This document shows, in pieces, positions 15,680 through 23,962 of a stretch of 62,312 nucleotides of DNA (its first letter is position 1; each line of letters starts with the position of its first letter). The position numbers and the translations under genes were made by a program. The stretch is taken from positions 1 through 62,312 of the forward strand of contig JAUNGG010000019.1 in assembly GCA_030524635.1 (NCBI GenBank), in the 5' to 3' direction. The notes beneath the pieces were generated by a model. The model did not search any database. It saw nothing but the letters and a program-made list of their open reading frames with translations, and was not told where the DNA came from. The DNA is from Lachnospiraceae bacterium (lineage in GTDB: Bacteria; Bacillota; Clostridia; Lachnospirales; Lachnospiraceae).

Positions 15680-16699
15680 ATGTTGAAACGAACAGTGAAA
15701 CGTGCTGCGGCAGTTCTTGCTGCACTGGCGGTGTTCACACTGCCTTTAAGCGGATGTGGAAGCAGTGCATCATCAAATGGAGATGTCATTCGTTTTAAGA
15801 TGGCAGTAGCCGATGCGGACTCCTCCGCACAGGCAGAAGGCGCCAGACAGATCGCCAAGGAGGTTGCAGAGGCAACGGACGGAAAGATTCAAATCGAAGT
15901 GCTGGCAGGCGGAACCTTAGGCGGCGAGCGTGATACCGTGGAGCTTGCCATGCTGGGCGGCATCGATATCGTGACCTGTGCCAATTCGGTGCTGACTCAG
16001 TGGATCCCAGAGATGAGCATTCTGGATCAGGCGTATCTGTTTACCAATGAAGAACAGGCTCATGCGGCAGTAGACGGGCCAGTAGGCGCTCTGGTGGAGA
16101 GAGAGGCTTTAGATAAGCTGAATCTTCATGTGATCGGCTACATGGAATCCGGCTTCCGAAATGTATTTTCCAAGAAACCGATCACAGAAATCGATGATTT
16201 CAAGGGTGTTAAGATCCGTACGATGCAAAATGCATACCACATGGCAGCCTTTGAGTCCTTTGGTTCTATTCCTACCTCAATGGCAGCCAGCGAGCAGTTC
16301 ACTGCCCTCCAGCAGGGTACCATCGATGCATGTGAAAATGCAGTCAGCAACTGTCTGAATAATGGTTTCTATGAGGTGACCAAGGATATCACTTATTCCA
16401 ACCATGCCTTTGTATACATCGTAGTCAGCATGTCGGATCATGCATGGAATCAGATTCCTGATGATCTGAAGCCGGTATTTATGGAGGCCGTGGAGCGTGG
16501 CTACAATACGGAGCGTGCGCTGTTAAAGCAGGCCAATGAGGATGCAACCGTAGTATTAAAGGAGAAAGGCGTTACCTTCCACGATATCAATGTGGAGGAG
16601 CTTCAGTCAGCGTATCAGAGTCTTGCAGCTACCAAGGGATTTTCCTTTGATCCGGAATGGCAGGCTGCAATCGACCGGGTTATCGCAGAAAATCCATAA
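15680..16699 (+). CDS. dctP: TRAP transporter substrate-binding protein (DctP family)
   Basis: 339 aa with a lipoprotein-type signal (positive start, LPLSGCG, Cys 22), so it is probably anchored at the outer membrane face. Family motifs include EVLAGGTLGGERDTVE (first lobe), YMESGFRNVFSKKPI and VKIRTMQNAYHMAAFESFGSIPT, where the Arg in KIRTM usually grips the carboxylate of the ligand. DctP proteins deliver sugar acids and other carboxylates to a sodium-driven permease. Downstream DctQ and DctM genes complete the system; the flanking dehydratase and SDR point to hexuronate or aldonate cargo. Confidence 0.92.
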   Translation: MLKRTVKRAAAVLAALAVFTLPLSGCGSSASSNGDVIRFKMAVADADSSAQAEGARQIAKEVAEATDGKIQIEVLAGGTLGGERDTVELAMLGGIDIVTCANSVLTQWIPEMSILDQAYLFTNEEQAHAAVDGPVGALVEREALDKLNLHVIGYMESGFRNVFSKKPITEIDDFKGVKIRTMQNAYHMAAFESFGSIPTSMAASEQFTALQQGTIDACENAVSNCLNNGFYEVTKDITYSNHAFVYIVVSMSDHAWNQIPDDLKPVFMEAVERGYNTERALLKQANEDATVVLKEKGVTFHDINVEELQSAYQSLAATKGFSFDPEWQAAIDRVIAENP

Positions 16700-16714
16700 G
16701 GGGAGGACGAGAAG

Positions 16715-17212
16715 ATGAAAAAGGTATTGAATGGCTTGACGAAGGTGGAAAACCTGATCATGGTTGTCACGTTTGTCATCATGGTTTGCGCGTCATTTGC
16801 CCAGGTGGTAAACCGAAACATTTTCAAGCTGCCCATTTCCTGGTTTGACGAGGCAGCGATCTACTGTATGATTTACATGGTTCTGATCGGAACCGAGGTG
16901 GGTTTAAGAGACGGCACCCAGATTGCAGTAACAGCAATCGTGGACAAGTTCCACGGAAAAGGAAAAGCAGTGCTTCAGATCTTTTCCAAGATTGTTGTAG
17001 TCCTGTTTTCCTTCGGTGTTTTTATGGGCGGCATGAAGCTGATGGATATTCAGATCCGGACCGGACAGATATCGGCAGCCCTGGGAATTCCTATGACGAT
17101 CCCTTATGGTGCAATGGTAGTCAGCTTTGCCATTATCACATTGGTGCAGGCATTGGAGGCTGTTAGTCTGGCAATTGATGTGCTGCAGAATAAGACAAAG
17201 GAGGAGAAGTAA
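16715..17212 (+). CDS. dctQ: TRAP transporter small permease (DctQ family)
   Basis: 165 aa with four hydrophobic segments and GGGGAGG before the ATG. The family features RNIFKLPISWFDEAAIYCMIYMV (residues about 31-53) and an amphipathic loop around GTQIAVTAIVDK are visible. It forms the small membrane subunit that joins DctM and DctP. It ends in the start region of dctM (1-bp overlap), so subunits are translationally coupled. Confidence 0.92.
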   Translation: MKKVLNGLTKVENLIMVVTFVIMVCASFAQVVNRNIFKLPISWFDEAAIYCMIYMVLIGTEVGLRDGTQIAVTAIVDKFHGKGKAVLQIFSKIVVVLFSFGVFMGGMKLMDIQIRTGQISAALGIPMTIPYGAMVVSFAIITLVQALEAVSLAIDVLQNKTKEEK

Positions 17213-18486
17213 TGACCGGCATATTTTTATTTGGCTGTTTTGCCCTGTTTTTGATCTGCGGAGTGCCGGTGGCAATGGCGCTGGGCGCTGCCACCATGTC
17301 AGCGATCGTATTTAGTCCGGAGATCACCATTACCACAGCGGTTATTCCGCAGCGAATCTTCGGCGGACTGGAATCTACTTCTCTTATGGCGATTGCCTTC
17401 TTCGTGTTGGCAGGAAACCTGATGACGAAGGGTGGTATTTCCAGAAGACTGGTAGACCTGGCGAATTCCATGGTAGGAAATGTCCGGGGCGGTATGTCTT
17501 TGGCATTGATTTTGGCAAGTGCTTTCTTTGCAGCATTATCCGGCTCTGCACCGGCTACGGTAATCGCGATTGGTTCCATGCTGTATGCAGATATGGTGCG
17601 GATCGGATACCCGAAGGACCGTACAGCCGGACTTCTGGTTGTGGCAGGCGGCTTGGGGCCGATCATCCCGCCAAGTATCATTATGGTAGTATATTGTACC
17701 ATGACCGGCGCTTCCGTAGGTGATATGTTCAAGTCTGGTCTGGCAATCGGCGTTATCATTATTGCAGCCCTGATGGTTGTGGTACTTATGTTTGCACAGA
17801 AGGAAAAATGGCCGAAGATCGAAAATAAGATCGGGGTAAAGGAATTTATCACCAATTTCTTTAAAGCGATCCCGGCCCTGATGCTGCCGATCATCATCCT
17901 GGGCGGTATCTACAGCGGACTGTTAACGCCAACTGAATCTGCTTCTGTAGCAGTTGTGTGGGCGCTGATTGCCGGAATGTTCATCTATAAGGAGCTGACA
18001 GTAAAGGACCTGGTTCCGATCATCCTGGATTCTGCAAAGGGCTCTGCTATGGTACTCTTTATCGTGGCAACCTCCACTGCATTTTCCTGGCTGTTCACCT
18101 TCTCCGGTATCTCTGACAGCTTAGTGAATGCTATTATCGGCATGAACTTGAACCCCACCATGTTCTGCCTGATTATTGCCCTGATCCTGCTGGCATTTGG
18201 TACCTTCCTGGAAGGTATTGCAACGGCAGTGCTTCTGGTTCCGGTGCTTTGGCCGATTGCCAGCTCTCTGGGAATTAATGCAATTCATTTTGGTATGATC
18301 GTATGTATTTCTAACGTAGTAGGTACCATGACCCCGCCGGTTGCTGTTAATATCTTCTCCGCAGCCAGCGTGTCAAAGCTGAAGATGGGCGAGATCGTAA
18401 AAGGCGAGATCCCATTCTTTATCGGATATCTGATTGTATTTTTTGCAGTAGTTTTGATTCCGGGAATCAGTACATTTCTGCTGTAA
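17212..18486 (+). CDS. dctM: TRAP transporter large permease (DctM family)
   Basis: 424 aa with about a dozen membrane segments. Characteristic blocks are GVPVAMALG near the N-terminus, PQRIFGGLESTSLMAIAFFVLAG, SGSAPATVIAIG and VAGGLGPIIPPSIIMVVY, then the symmetrical second half with TPTESASVAVVWAL and NVVGTMTPPVAVNIF. This is the sodium-coupled elevator subunit that carries the substrate. A GC-rich hairpin follows the stop, and the SDR gene continues on the same strand. Confidence 0.93.
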   Translation: MTGIFLFGCFALFLICGVPVAMALGAATMSAIVFSPEITITTAVIPQRIFGGLESTSLMAIAFFVLAGNLMTKGGISRRLVDLANSMVGNVRGGMSLALILASAFFAALSGSAPATVIAIGSMLYADMVRIGYPKDRTAGLLVVAGGLGPIIPPSIIMVVYCTMTGASVGDMFKSGLAIGVIIIAALMVVVLMFAQKEKWPKIENKIGVKEFITNFFKAIPALMLPIIILGGIYSGLLTPTESASVAVVWALIAGMFIYKELTVKDLVPIILDSAKGSAMVLFIVATSTAFSWLFTFSGISDSLVNAIIGMNLNPTMFCLIIALILLAFGTFLEGIATAVLLVPVLWPIASSLGINAIHFGMIVCISNVVGTMTPPVAVNIFSAASVSKLKMGEIVKGEIPFFIGYLIVFFAVVLIPGISTFLL

Positions 18487-18502
18487 GATTAAAAAAAATT
18501 CC

Positions 18503-18535
18503 GGCCTGCGGCGCTTTCTTTGGCGGCTGCAGGCC
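18503..18535 (+). other. Intercistronic hairpin
   Basis: Stem GGCCTGC/GCAGGCC with a long loop between dctM and the SDR gene. No T-run follows, so it may stabilise the processed mRNA rather than terminate. Confidence 0.5.
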
Positions 18536-18591
18536 AGCGGATCAATAAATGGTTTGTAATTAAAAAATAATAAAAACAGGAGGAAAAGAAG

Positions 18592-19365
18592 ATGGCATTT
18601 GACGGAAGAGAGAAGTTTAGTGTAGCAGGAAAGAAGTGTATCGTAACCGGAGGCGCTCAGGGATTATCCAGAGGTATGGCAGAGGGCCTTCTGGAGAATG
18701 GAGCAGAGGTAGTTCTGGTAGACGTTCAGGCAGAGAAGCTGCAGAAGGTAGTAACAGAGTACTGTGAAATGGGCTATAAGGCTCATGGAGTTGTGGGCAA
18801 TCTGGCAGACCGTGCAGACATCGACCGGATCTTCCAGGAGGCTATGGATGCGTTAGGCGGACAGTTAGATGTACTGGTTCCGGCAGCCGGAATCCAGAGA
18901 AGACATCTTCCGGAGGAGTTCCCAATGGAGGAGTGGGATCTGGTGCTGAATATCAACCTGAATGCTGTATTCCAGATGATCCAGAAATCCCTGCAGGTAA
19001 TGTTAAAGCAGCCAACCGGCGGCAAGATCATCACCATCGGTTCTATGGTAACCTGGTTCGGCGGCACCACCGTTCCGGCCTACACCGCATCTAAGGGCGC
19101 TGTATCTCAGCTGACCAAGAGCCTGGCAGTAGACTGCGCCGGCCGCAACATCAATATCAACTGCATCTGCCCAGGCTACATGGATACGGAAATGTGTGCA
19201 AACATGACCCAGGCAAGAAAAGATGAGTGTACCGTTCGTATCCCGGCCGGCCGCTGGGGAACTCCGGACGATCTGAAAGGGCCGGTTCTGTTCCTGGCAT
19301 CTGCAGCATCCGATTATCTGAACGGCGCCACTATTCCGGTTGACGGCGGATATCTGGTGAAGTAA
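18592..19365 (+). CDS. Short-chain dehydrogenase/reductase, sugar-acid type
   Basis: 257 aa, classical SDR length. The cofactor motif reads TGGAQGLSRG, with Ser in place of the last usual Gly, and an Asp (VDVQ) after strand 2 suggests NAD preference. The catalytic set is Ser in IGSM, Tyr in YTASK and its Lys. It resembles gluconate 5-dehydrogenase and 2-deoxy-D-gluconate 3-dehydrogenase types. In this operon it could interconvert fructuronate and mannonate in place of a classical UxuB, or oxidise an imported aldonate. It is the last gene before a strong terminator. Confidence 0.85.
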   Translation: MAFDGREKFSVAGKKCIVTGGAQGLSRGMAEGLLENGAEVVLVDVQAEKLQKVVTEYCEMGYKAHGVVGNLADRADIDRIFQEAMDALGGQLDVLVPAAGIQRRHLPEEFPMEEWDLVLNINLNAVFQMIQKSLQVMLKQPTGGKIITIGSMVTWFGGTTVPAYTASKGAVSQLTKSLAVDCAGRNININCICPGYMDTEMCANMTQARKDECTVRIPAGRWGTPDDLKGPVLFLASAASDYLNGATIPVDGGYLVK

Positions 19366-19415
19366 GCTGATTGACGAAAAAAGAAGCTTGAAGAAGCTTA
19401 AAAAATAACGGAGAA

Positions 19416-19468
19416 GGAAAGCCTTATTGTTCCCTGCCATTGGCGCTTGGGACGATAAGGCTTTCTCT
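19416..19468 (+). terminator. Terminator of the uronate TRAP operon
   Basis: Stem GAAAGCCTTAT/ATAAGGCTTTC with further pairing inside the loop, followed by TCTTTCC. Confidence 0.8.
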
Positions 19469-19513
19469 TTCCATATGGTTCAGACCCGTTTCCTCCGCCC
19501 TGCTTTCTGTAAA

Positions 19514-19552
19514 TTAACAGCAGCTTAGCGAAAAATTAACAGGAAATTAACG
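19514..19552. promoter_or_regulatory. PHO-box-like array of four hexamers at 11-bp spacing
   Basis: TTAACA (19514), TTAGCG (19525), TTAACA (19536) and TTAACG (19547) recur at exactly 11-bp steps, the layout of PhoP/PhoB recognition boxes in Firmicutes. A -10-like TATAGT lies at 19591-19596. The site is about 130 bp ahead of the K+ channel gene and after the previous operon's terminator. Confidence 0.6.
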
Positions 19553-19605
19553 GCTCCCGCCATGAAAGCTGGATGAATTCTGGCGGCAAATATAGTAAAA
19601 TTAAC

Positions 19606-19632
19606 GTAACTGCCAGGATACTGAACAGTTAC
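19606..19632 (+). mobile_element. MITE relic, right end only
   Basis: GTAACTG then TACTGAACAGTTAC reproduces the subterminal and terminal repeat of the right end of copy 1 (6487-6513). The rest of the element is missing. Confidence 0.55.
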
Positions 19633-19683
19633 AAATGAGCAGAGAATATTCCCGTATCTGAAGGCAGATAAGGGAAAGCGGGG

Positions 19684-20889
19684 ATGGGGGAAATGAATAT
19701 GGAGGTAATCAAGCGCCGGACCTTTGAGATTATCCAGATCGGAAAGGATCAGGACACGCTCAGTATTGCATTTGACTTTTTTATTGCACTTGTGATCCTG
19801 GTGAATCTGTTTGTGACGTTGATGGAAACCTTTGATGTGGCAGCGCCGTTTATGGGGCTGCTGACTACCATTGACTGGATTACCATGGTGATCTTTGGGA
19901 TCGAATATGGGCTCAGAGTGTGGACGGCAGAGTATCTGTATCCGAAGAAATCTCCGCTGCGGGCGAAGCTTGCCTTTATGGGTTCCTTTTACGGCGTGAT
20001 CGATATGCTGACCTTTCTGCCCTATTTTCTGCCTATCTTTTTCCCAATGGGGATCGTGGCATTCCGTATGTTCCGGGTGGCCAGGATCTTCCGGTTGTTC
20101 CGCATCAATACGTATTACGATGCGTTTAATGTGATCACAGACATCCTGCAGGAGAAGCGGGATCAGATCTTTTCATCCGTCTGCATTATCCTGATCTTGA
20201 TGATCGCCTCCTCCCTGTGCATGTACAGCCTGGAGCATGACGTACAGCCGGATAAGTTCCAGAATGCTTTTTCCGGAATCTGGTGGTCCATGTCTACCCT
20301 TCTTACGGTAGGGTATGGAGATATCTATCCGGTTACCTCGGCAGGAAGGATCGTGGGAATCTTTATTGCTTTTTTAGGGGTAGGTACGGTAGCAATCCCT
20401 ACCGGTATTATATCGGCAGGCTTTGTGGAGCAGTATACGAAGCTGAAGACCCTTTCAACCTACACGGAGGAATCCGATATTCGTTTTATCACATTGAAGA
20501 TCCAGGAAGGAAATCCCTGGGAAAACCTTCCCGTAGAAGCCATCTCTCTGCCGCCGGGATTGATCCTGGCGGTCATCAGTCGGAATAACCAGACAATCGT
20601 GCCCAGAGGCGATACGGTTTTGATGGCAGGGGATAAGCTGGTGCTTGGAGCAGAAGGGTATCGAGATGAGATCGGCATCAAATTGAAAGAACTTGTTCTG
20701 CATGAGCGTCACCCGTGGATCGGAAAAGCGATCAAAGATCTGGATATTTCCCGTCAGACCTTGATCGTGATGGTGAGGCGAATGGGCAGGATCATTATTC
20801 CTAACGGTTCGCTGGTACTGGAGGCGGAGGACATGGTGATTCTGTATACGAAACGAGGTATCCGGGACAGTGTGGAGATCAGCTTATGA
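19684..20889 (+). CDS. Voltage-gated-type potassium channel with two C-terminal RCK_C domains
   Basis: 401 aa. Six membrane segments lie in residues about 25-245. S4 carries regularly spaced arginines (128, 131, 134, 137, 140), and the pore has the K+ selectivity filter TVGYGD (208-213). After S6 come two tandem TrkA_C/RCK_C-like domains (about 262-327 and 335-395) without the Rossmann-type RCK_N half that normally precedes them. Such C-domains bind small ligands such as cyclic di-AMP in other K+ channels. Start at ATG 19684 is uncertain; ATGs at 19693 and 19699 are in frame. The gene stands alone behind a PHO-box-like array. Confidence 0.88.
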   Translation: MGEMNMEVIKRRTFEIIQIGKDQDTLSIAFDFFIALVILVNLFVTLMETFDVAAPFMGLLTTIDWITMVIFGIEYGLRVWTAEYLYPKKSPLRAKLAFMGSFYGVIDMLTFLPYFLPIFFPMGIVAFRMFRVARIFRLFRINTYYDAFNVITDILQEKRDQIFSSVCIILILMIASSLCMYSLEHDVQPDKFQNAFSGIWWSMSTLLTVGYGDIYPVTSAGRIVGIFIAFLGVGTVAIPTGIISAGFVEQYTKLKTLSTYTEESDIRFITLKIQEGNPWENLPVEAISLPPGLILAVISRNNQTIVPRGDTVLMAGDKLVLGAEGYRDEIGIKLKELVLHERHPWIGKAIKDLDISRQTLIVMVRRMGRIIIPNGSLVLEAEDMVILYTKRGIRDSVEISL

Positions 20890-20949
20890 TGCCGTGTACC
20901 ATCTGTAAAAACATTTAAAATGTCAATATAATACTTCAAAACCTTTTAA

Positions 20950-20978
20950 TTTTCAAATGAATTGTTCTTTGCTATAAT
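20950..20978 (+). promoter_or_regulatory. Promoter of the LysE-type gene
   Basis: TTTTCA (20950-20955), a 17-bp spacer and TATAAT (20973-20978). The first transcribed bases contain CACCATC, which can pair with GATGGTG at 21002-21008 across the first possible start codon. Confidence 0.6.
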
Positions 20979-21002
20979 AGCACCATCAAAAAAGATAAAA
21001 GG

Positions 21003-21608
21003 ATGGTGCCAGTTATGCCAAATTCTATGATTCCTTCATTTCTGATGTACTGCTATATTGCAGGGATCACACCGGGGCCGGCGAATCTCTGCTCCCTGTC
21101 CGCAGCGCTGCGGTACGGCAGAGGGCCGGCACTTCGTCAGTGGCGGGGATTGTTTACCGGATTTTTTACTGTGTCTATGGGATCAGTTCTGCTTACATAC
21201 TGTCTGGGAACGGTACTGAACCAGTATGTTGGGATCCTTTCCTGGATCGGAGCAGCGTATATCCTGTGGATGGCCTGGCATATGCTTCATGCAGATGCAG
21301 TAAAAGCAGATCAGGACGTTTCCCGCCCATGCTTTCGAACCGGACTTTTCGTGCAGCTTACTAATGTGAAGATCATGGTATTCTGCATGACGGCACTGGC
21401 TTCTTTTGTCCTGCCGTATACCGATTCTCTGTGGGGGCTGCTGGCGGTGGGGCTGTTCCTTCCCTTTACCGGGCCGGTGGCCAATCTGGTGTGGCTGTTT
21501 GCGGGAGCATCCTTGCAGAAGCTGTTTGCAGATCATCGGCGCGGTGTGGATATGGTGATGGCGGCTTCTCTGGCTTTATGTGCGGTCAGTTTGGTGTGGC
21601 CTCATTGA
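21003..21608 (+). CDS. LysE/RhtB-family amino-acid exporter
   Basis: 201 aa, six predicted membrane segments. The family signature AGITPGPANLCSLSAALRYGR is present at about residues 19-39, and LFVQLTNVKIMVFCMTAL matches the conserved cytoplasmic/TM4 region. The protein should expel amino acids or related metabolites using the proton gradient. The start is uncertain: ATG 21003 has only AAAAGG directly against it, while in-frame ATGs at 21015 and 21027 give family-like N-termini. Convergent with a LysR gene 49 bp away; LysE genes are often regulated by LysR proteins, but here nothing shows a direct link. Confidence 0.85.
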   Translation: MVPVMPNSMIPSFLMYCYIAGITPGPANLCSLSAALRYGRGPALRQWRGLFTGFFTVSMGSVLLTYCLGTVLNQYVGILSWIGAAYILWMAWHMLHADAVKADQDVSRPCFRTGLFVQLTNVKIMVFCMTALASFVLPYTDSLWGLLAVGLFLPFTGPVANLVWLFAGASLQKLFADHRRGVDMVMAASLALCAVSLVWPH

Positions 21609-21657
21609 GCTTGATCCTGCTATGCCTGCATTTCAGCGGTTCTGCAGCCTGGTTCTA

Positions 21658-22557
21658 TTATGGAAAATGTTGTTCAACGGGAAGCAGTTCTCGAAGCAGT
21701 TTCATAAATAGTTCCATTGCCGGAGTCACCCAGCGTTTTTTATGGCGGACGCACAGGACCGGATTGCGGATACCGGAGATGGGAGCCTTCAGTTCCACCA
21801 GGCTGCCGTCTGCCAGTTCCTTTTCCACCACAAAGCGAGGCAGGAAGGAGAAGCCTAAATTAGACATAACACAGCGTTTAATGGTCTCTGTGCTCCATAG
21901 CTCGATGGTTTCATCCAGGGTAATATCCTGCTCTTGCAGATATTCCTCCAGACGGCGGCGGAAAAGGCTGTCTGGTTCATCAATGATCAGGGATACCGGC
22001 TTGATCTGGTGAGGCGTGACGAAATCTGGATAAGCAAAATCAGGAGCGGCTACCAGGATGACTTCCGGGCTGCTGTCTAAGGGTTCTATCTGAAGAAGCT
22101 CCTGGTTCCAGTCCATCACATAGCAGACGCCCAGATCACAGGCGCCTTCTTTTAAGCTTTCCGACACCTTTTGACAGGTGGTATTGTGGATGATAAGCCG
22201 GACCTGAGGCGCCTGTTCCCGGAATGCCTGGATAACCGGTTGCATCTGATAGCATAACAGCGTTTCCACGATATCGACCCGAAGGGTGCCGCTTAGTGCC
22301 TGCCCGGCCTGCCCGACTTCTCTCAGCCGGTCTGCTGCGAGAAGGAGCTCTCTGACCTGTATCAGCGCCTGCTCCCCGATCTGGGTAAGCACCATTCTGC
22401 GGCCGACCCGCTGGAATAAGGGGACGCCCAGTTCTTCCTCCAGCTGCTGGATCTGAATCGTGACGGTGGACTGGGTGTATCCTAAAAAGGAAGCAGCCTT
22501 TTGGTAGCTTCCCTGGTCTACAATAGCCTGAAAAGTACGCAGATTTTTTAGGTCCAT
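21658..22557 (-). CDS. LysR-family transcriptional regulator A
   Basis: 299 aa, standard length. The N-terminal helix-turn-helix (NLRTFQAIVDQGSYQKAASFLGYTQSTVTIQIQQLEEELG) is clear, followed by the substrate-binding domain with two Rossmann-like lobes. It lies 54 bp after the alginate-lyase-family gene on the same strand and may be read from the same promoter, since no terminator is visible between them. A role in controlling that gene or the convergent LysE gene is possible. Nothing in the sequence identifies its ligand. Confidence 0.9.
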   Translation of the reverse strand: MDLKNLRTFQAIVDQGSYQKAASFLGYTQSTVTIQIQQLEEELGVPLFQRVGRRMVLTQIGEQALIQVRELLLAADRLREVGQAGQALSGTLRVDIVETLLCYQMQPVIQAFREQAPQVRLIIHNTTCQKVSESLKEGACDLGVCYVMDWNQELLQIEPLDSSPEVILVAAPDFAYPDFVTPHQIKPVSLIIDEPDSLFRRRLEEYLQEQDITLDETIELWSTETIKRCVMSNLGFSFLPRFVVEKELADGSLVELKAPISGIRNPVLCVRHKKRWVTPAMELFMKLLRELLPVEQHFP

Positions 22558-22611
22558 AAAATCACACTTCTTTCTATTCTGGAACCATTTTCATTTGCTT
22601 AAGTCATTCCA

Positions 22612-23727
22612 TTACATCCATAAAATCGGCACTCTTACCGCCACATTTCTCTGTGCTTCTTCGTCTGCTGACTCCTGAGGAAGGCGTTCATACAGGTCTA
22701 ATAATGGCTGCATTCCCAGCCGGCATCCGGCGAACATCATGAAGGAAGCGCGGGCTGGAAAGGCATCAAAATGCATCACATCCTTGGGATAGGGCCAGGA
22801 GGCTTTATCCAGCACATATGGGGTGATGAATTCCAGTCCTTTCTGAATACCCCTGCCGTCCGGTGTGGTATATTCCCACAGATCATCTCCTGGTTTCGAC
22901 AGAACCTGGCAGAGAGAAACCATGTTATCCACCACAAAAATGGAGTAATTATAAGGTTTTGTGCGGCCTAATTCCCGTGGGAAGGAGCCGTCCGGAGCCA
23001 TCTGCTTCATCAGCACATTCTTATAGTGCTCCCGGCAGAAATCTGCGATCCGTTCATTGTCTGTAAAGAGGGCGAAAACAGCGGCCTGCACGAAGAAGCA
23101 GACACTGTGGTTGTTGGTAGTGTTCATCTCTGCGATGCCGTTTTCATCGGTCAGCATCCATCCCAGATACTGGGCGAACCATTTTTTCAGGCCCTTGTAG
23201 ACCGGCTCTGTCATGGACTCAGAGTCCTTTAATACCTCGATGGCAAAAGGCACATCACACAGGTGGAGGGTGTCGATAATGCCGATTCCGCGGCCGTCGC
23301 AGATGCCGGGAAGGGCCTGGGCATAGGACAGATGGGGATTCATTTTTGTGGCTTCATCCAGGAAGAATTCCTGCAGCATTTTAGTACCGCGGGCTGCGTA
23401 TTTTTCATCGCCGGTAAGCTGATAAGCACTGGCTAAATGAACCAGATTGGTCCGCATGGTACGCAGCATCATCCGATGTCCGTTAAAGTTATCTGGGTTG
23501 CTCTCGCCGTCCCTCTGGATGTAGGGAAGTCCATCCGGCGTATCTGGATTCGGCCACCAGTAATCACCGTTGGAATAGTAGTCATGAGGGCCTCCGGCGC
23601 TGCGCTCCGAGACGATATCGGTGATGTGAGGAATGGGAGCGGTAAGGGCTTTTTCTGCCTTTGCGATCACCCAATCCTGGTCATGAAACTGGGGTTGGAT
23701 CTGATAAGATTTCTCGAATTTTAACAT
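22612..23727 (-). CDS. Alginate-lyase-family polysaccharide lyase, cytoplasmic
   Basis: 371 aa from the ATG at 23727, which has GGAG 9 nt upstream; an in-frame ATG at 23742 overlaps that site. Family hallmarks (PF05426-like, alpha/alpha toroid) are WWPNPDTPDGLPYIQRDG (about 57-74) and TNNHSVCF with Asn 205, Asn 206 and His 207 in the expected active-site position. A C-terminal Tyr-containing TKPYNYSIFVVDNM helix follows. No signal peptide is seen, so it should act on oligosaccharides already imported. Substrate may be glucuronan, alginate or other uronate oligomers; PL5- and PL38-like enzymes both have this look. The neighbouring loci handle uronates. Confidence 0.82.
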   Translation of the reverse strand: MLKFEKSYQIQPQFHDQDWVIAKAEKALTAPIPHITDIVSERSAGGPHDYYSNGDYWWPNPDTPDGLPYIQRDGESNPDNFNGHRMMLRTMRTNLVHLASAYQLTGDEKYAARGTKMLQEFFLDEATKMNPHLSYAQALPGICDGRGIGIIDTLHLCDVPFAIEVLKDSESMTEPVYKGLKKWFAQYLGWMLTDENGIAEMNTTNNHSVCFFVQAAVFALFTDNERIADFCREHYKNVLMKQMAPDGSFPRELGRTKPYNYSIFVVDNMVSLCQVLSKPGDDLWEYTTPDGRGIQKGLEFITPYVLDKASWPYPKDVMHFDAFPARASFMMFAGCRLGMQPLLDLYERLPQESADEEAQRNVAVRVPILWM

Positions 23728-23789
23728 GATTTTGCACTCCATTTTTTTCTTTGCTTGGGTTGAATTGGTTCTGAAATTTGTTGAGGCCT

Positions 23790-23818
23790 ATATTACAACA
23801 CCTTTTTCTAAATTTCAA
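23790..23818 (-). promoter_or_regulatory. Promoter of the lyase gene
   Basis: On the minus strand TTGAAA, a 17-bp spacer and TAATAT lie about 60 bp before the lyase start codon. Confidence 0.6.
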
Positions 23819-23924
23819 GTGTAGATTTAAGAAAATTAAAACAAAATTTTGAAATTGAGTGACATTTCTTTATTTATATAATCCGTTAAAAAAATAACAA
23901 AAAAGACACGATCATGATTCACAT

Positions 23925-23957
23925 ATAAAAAGCCAGCCCGGGGAATTGGGGCTGGCC
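23925..23957 (-). terminator. Terminator of LysR regulator B
   Basis: On the minus strand GCCAGCCCC pairs with GGGGCTGGC and is followed by TTTTTATATG, immediately after the LysR stop codon. Confidence 0.8.
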
Positions 23958-23962
23958 GAAAA

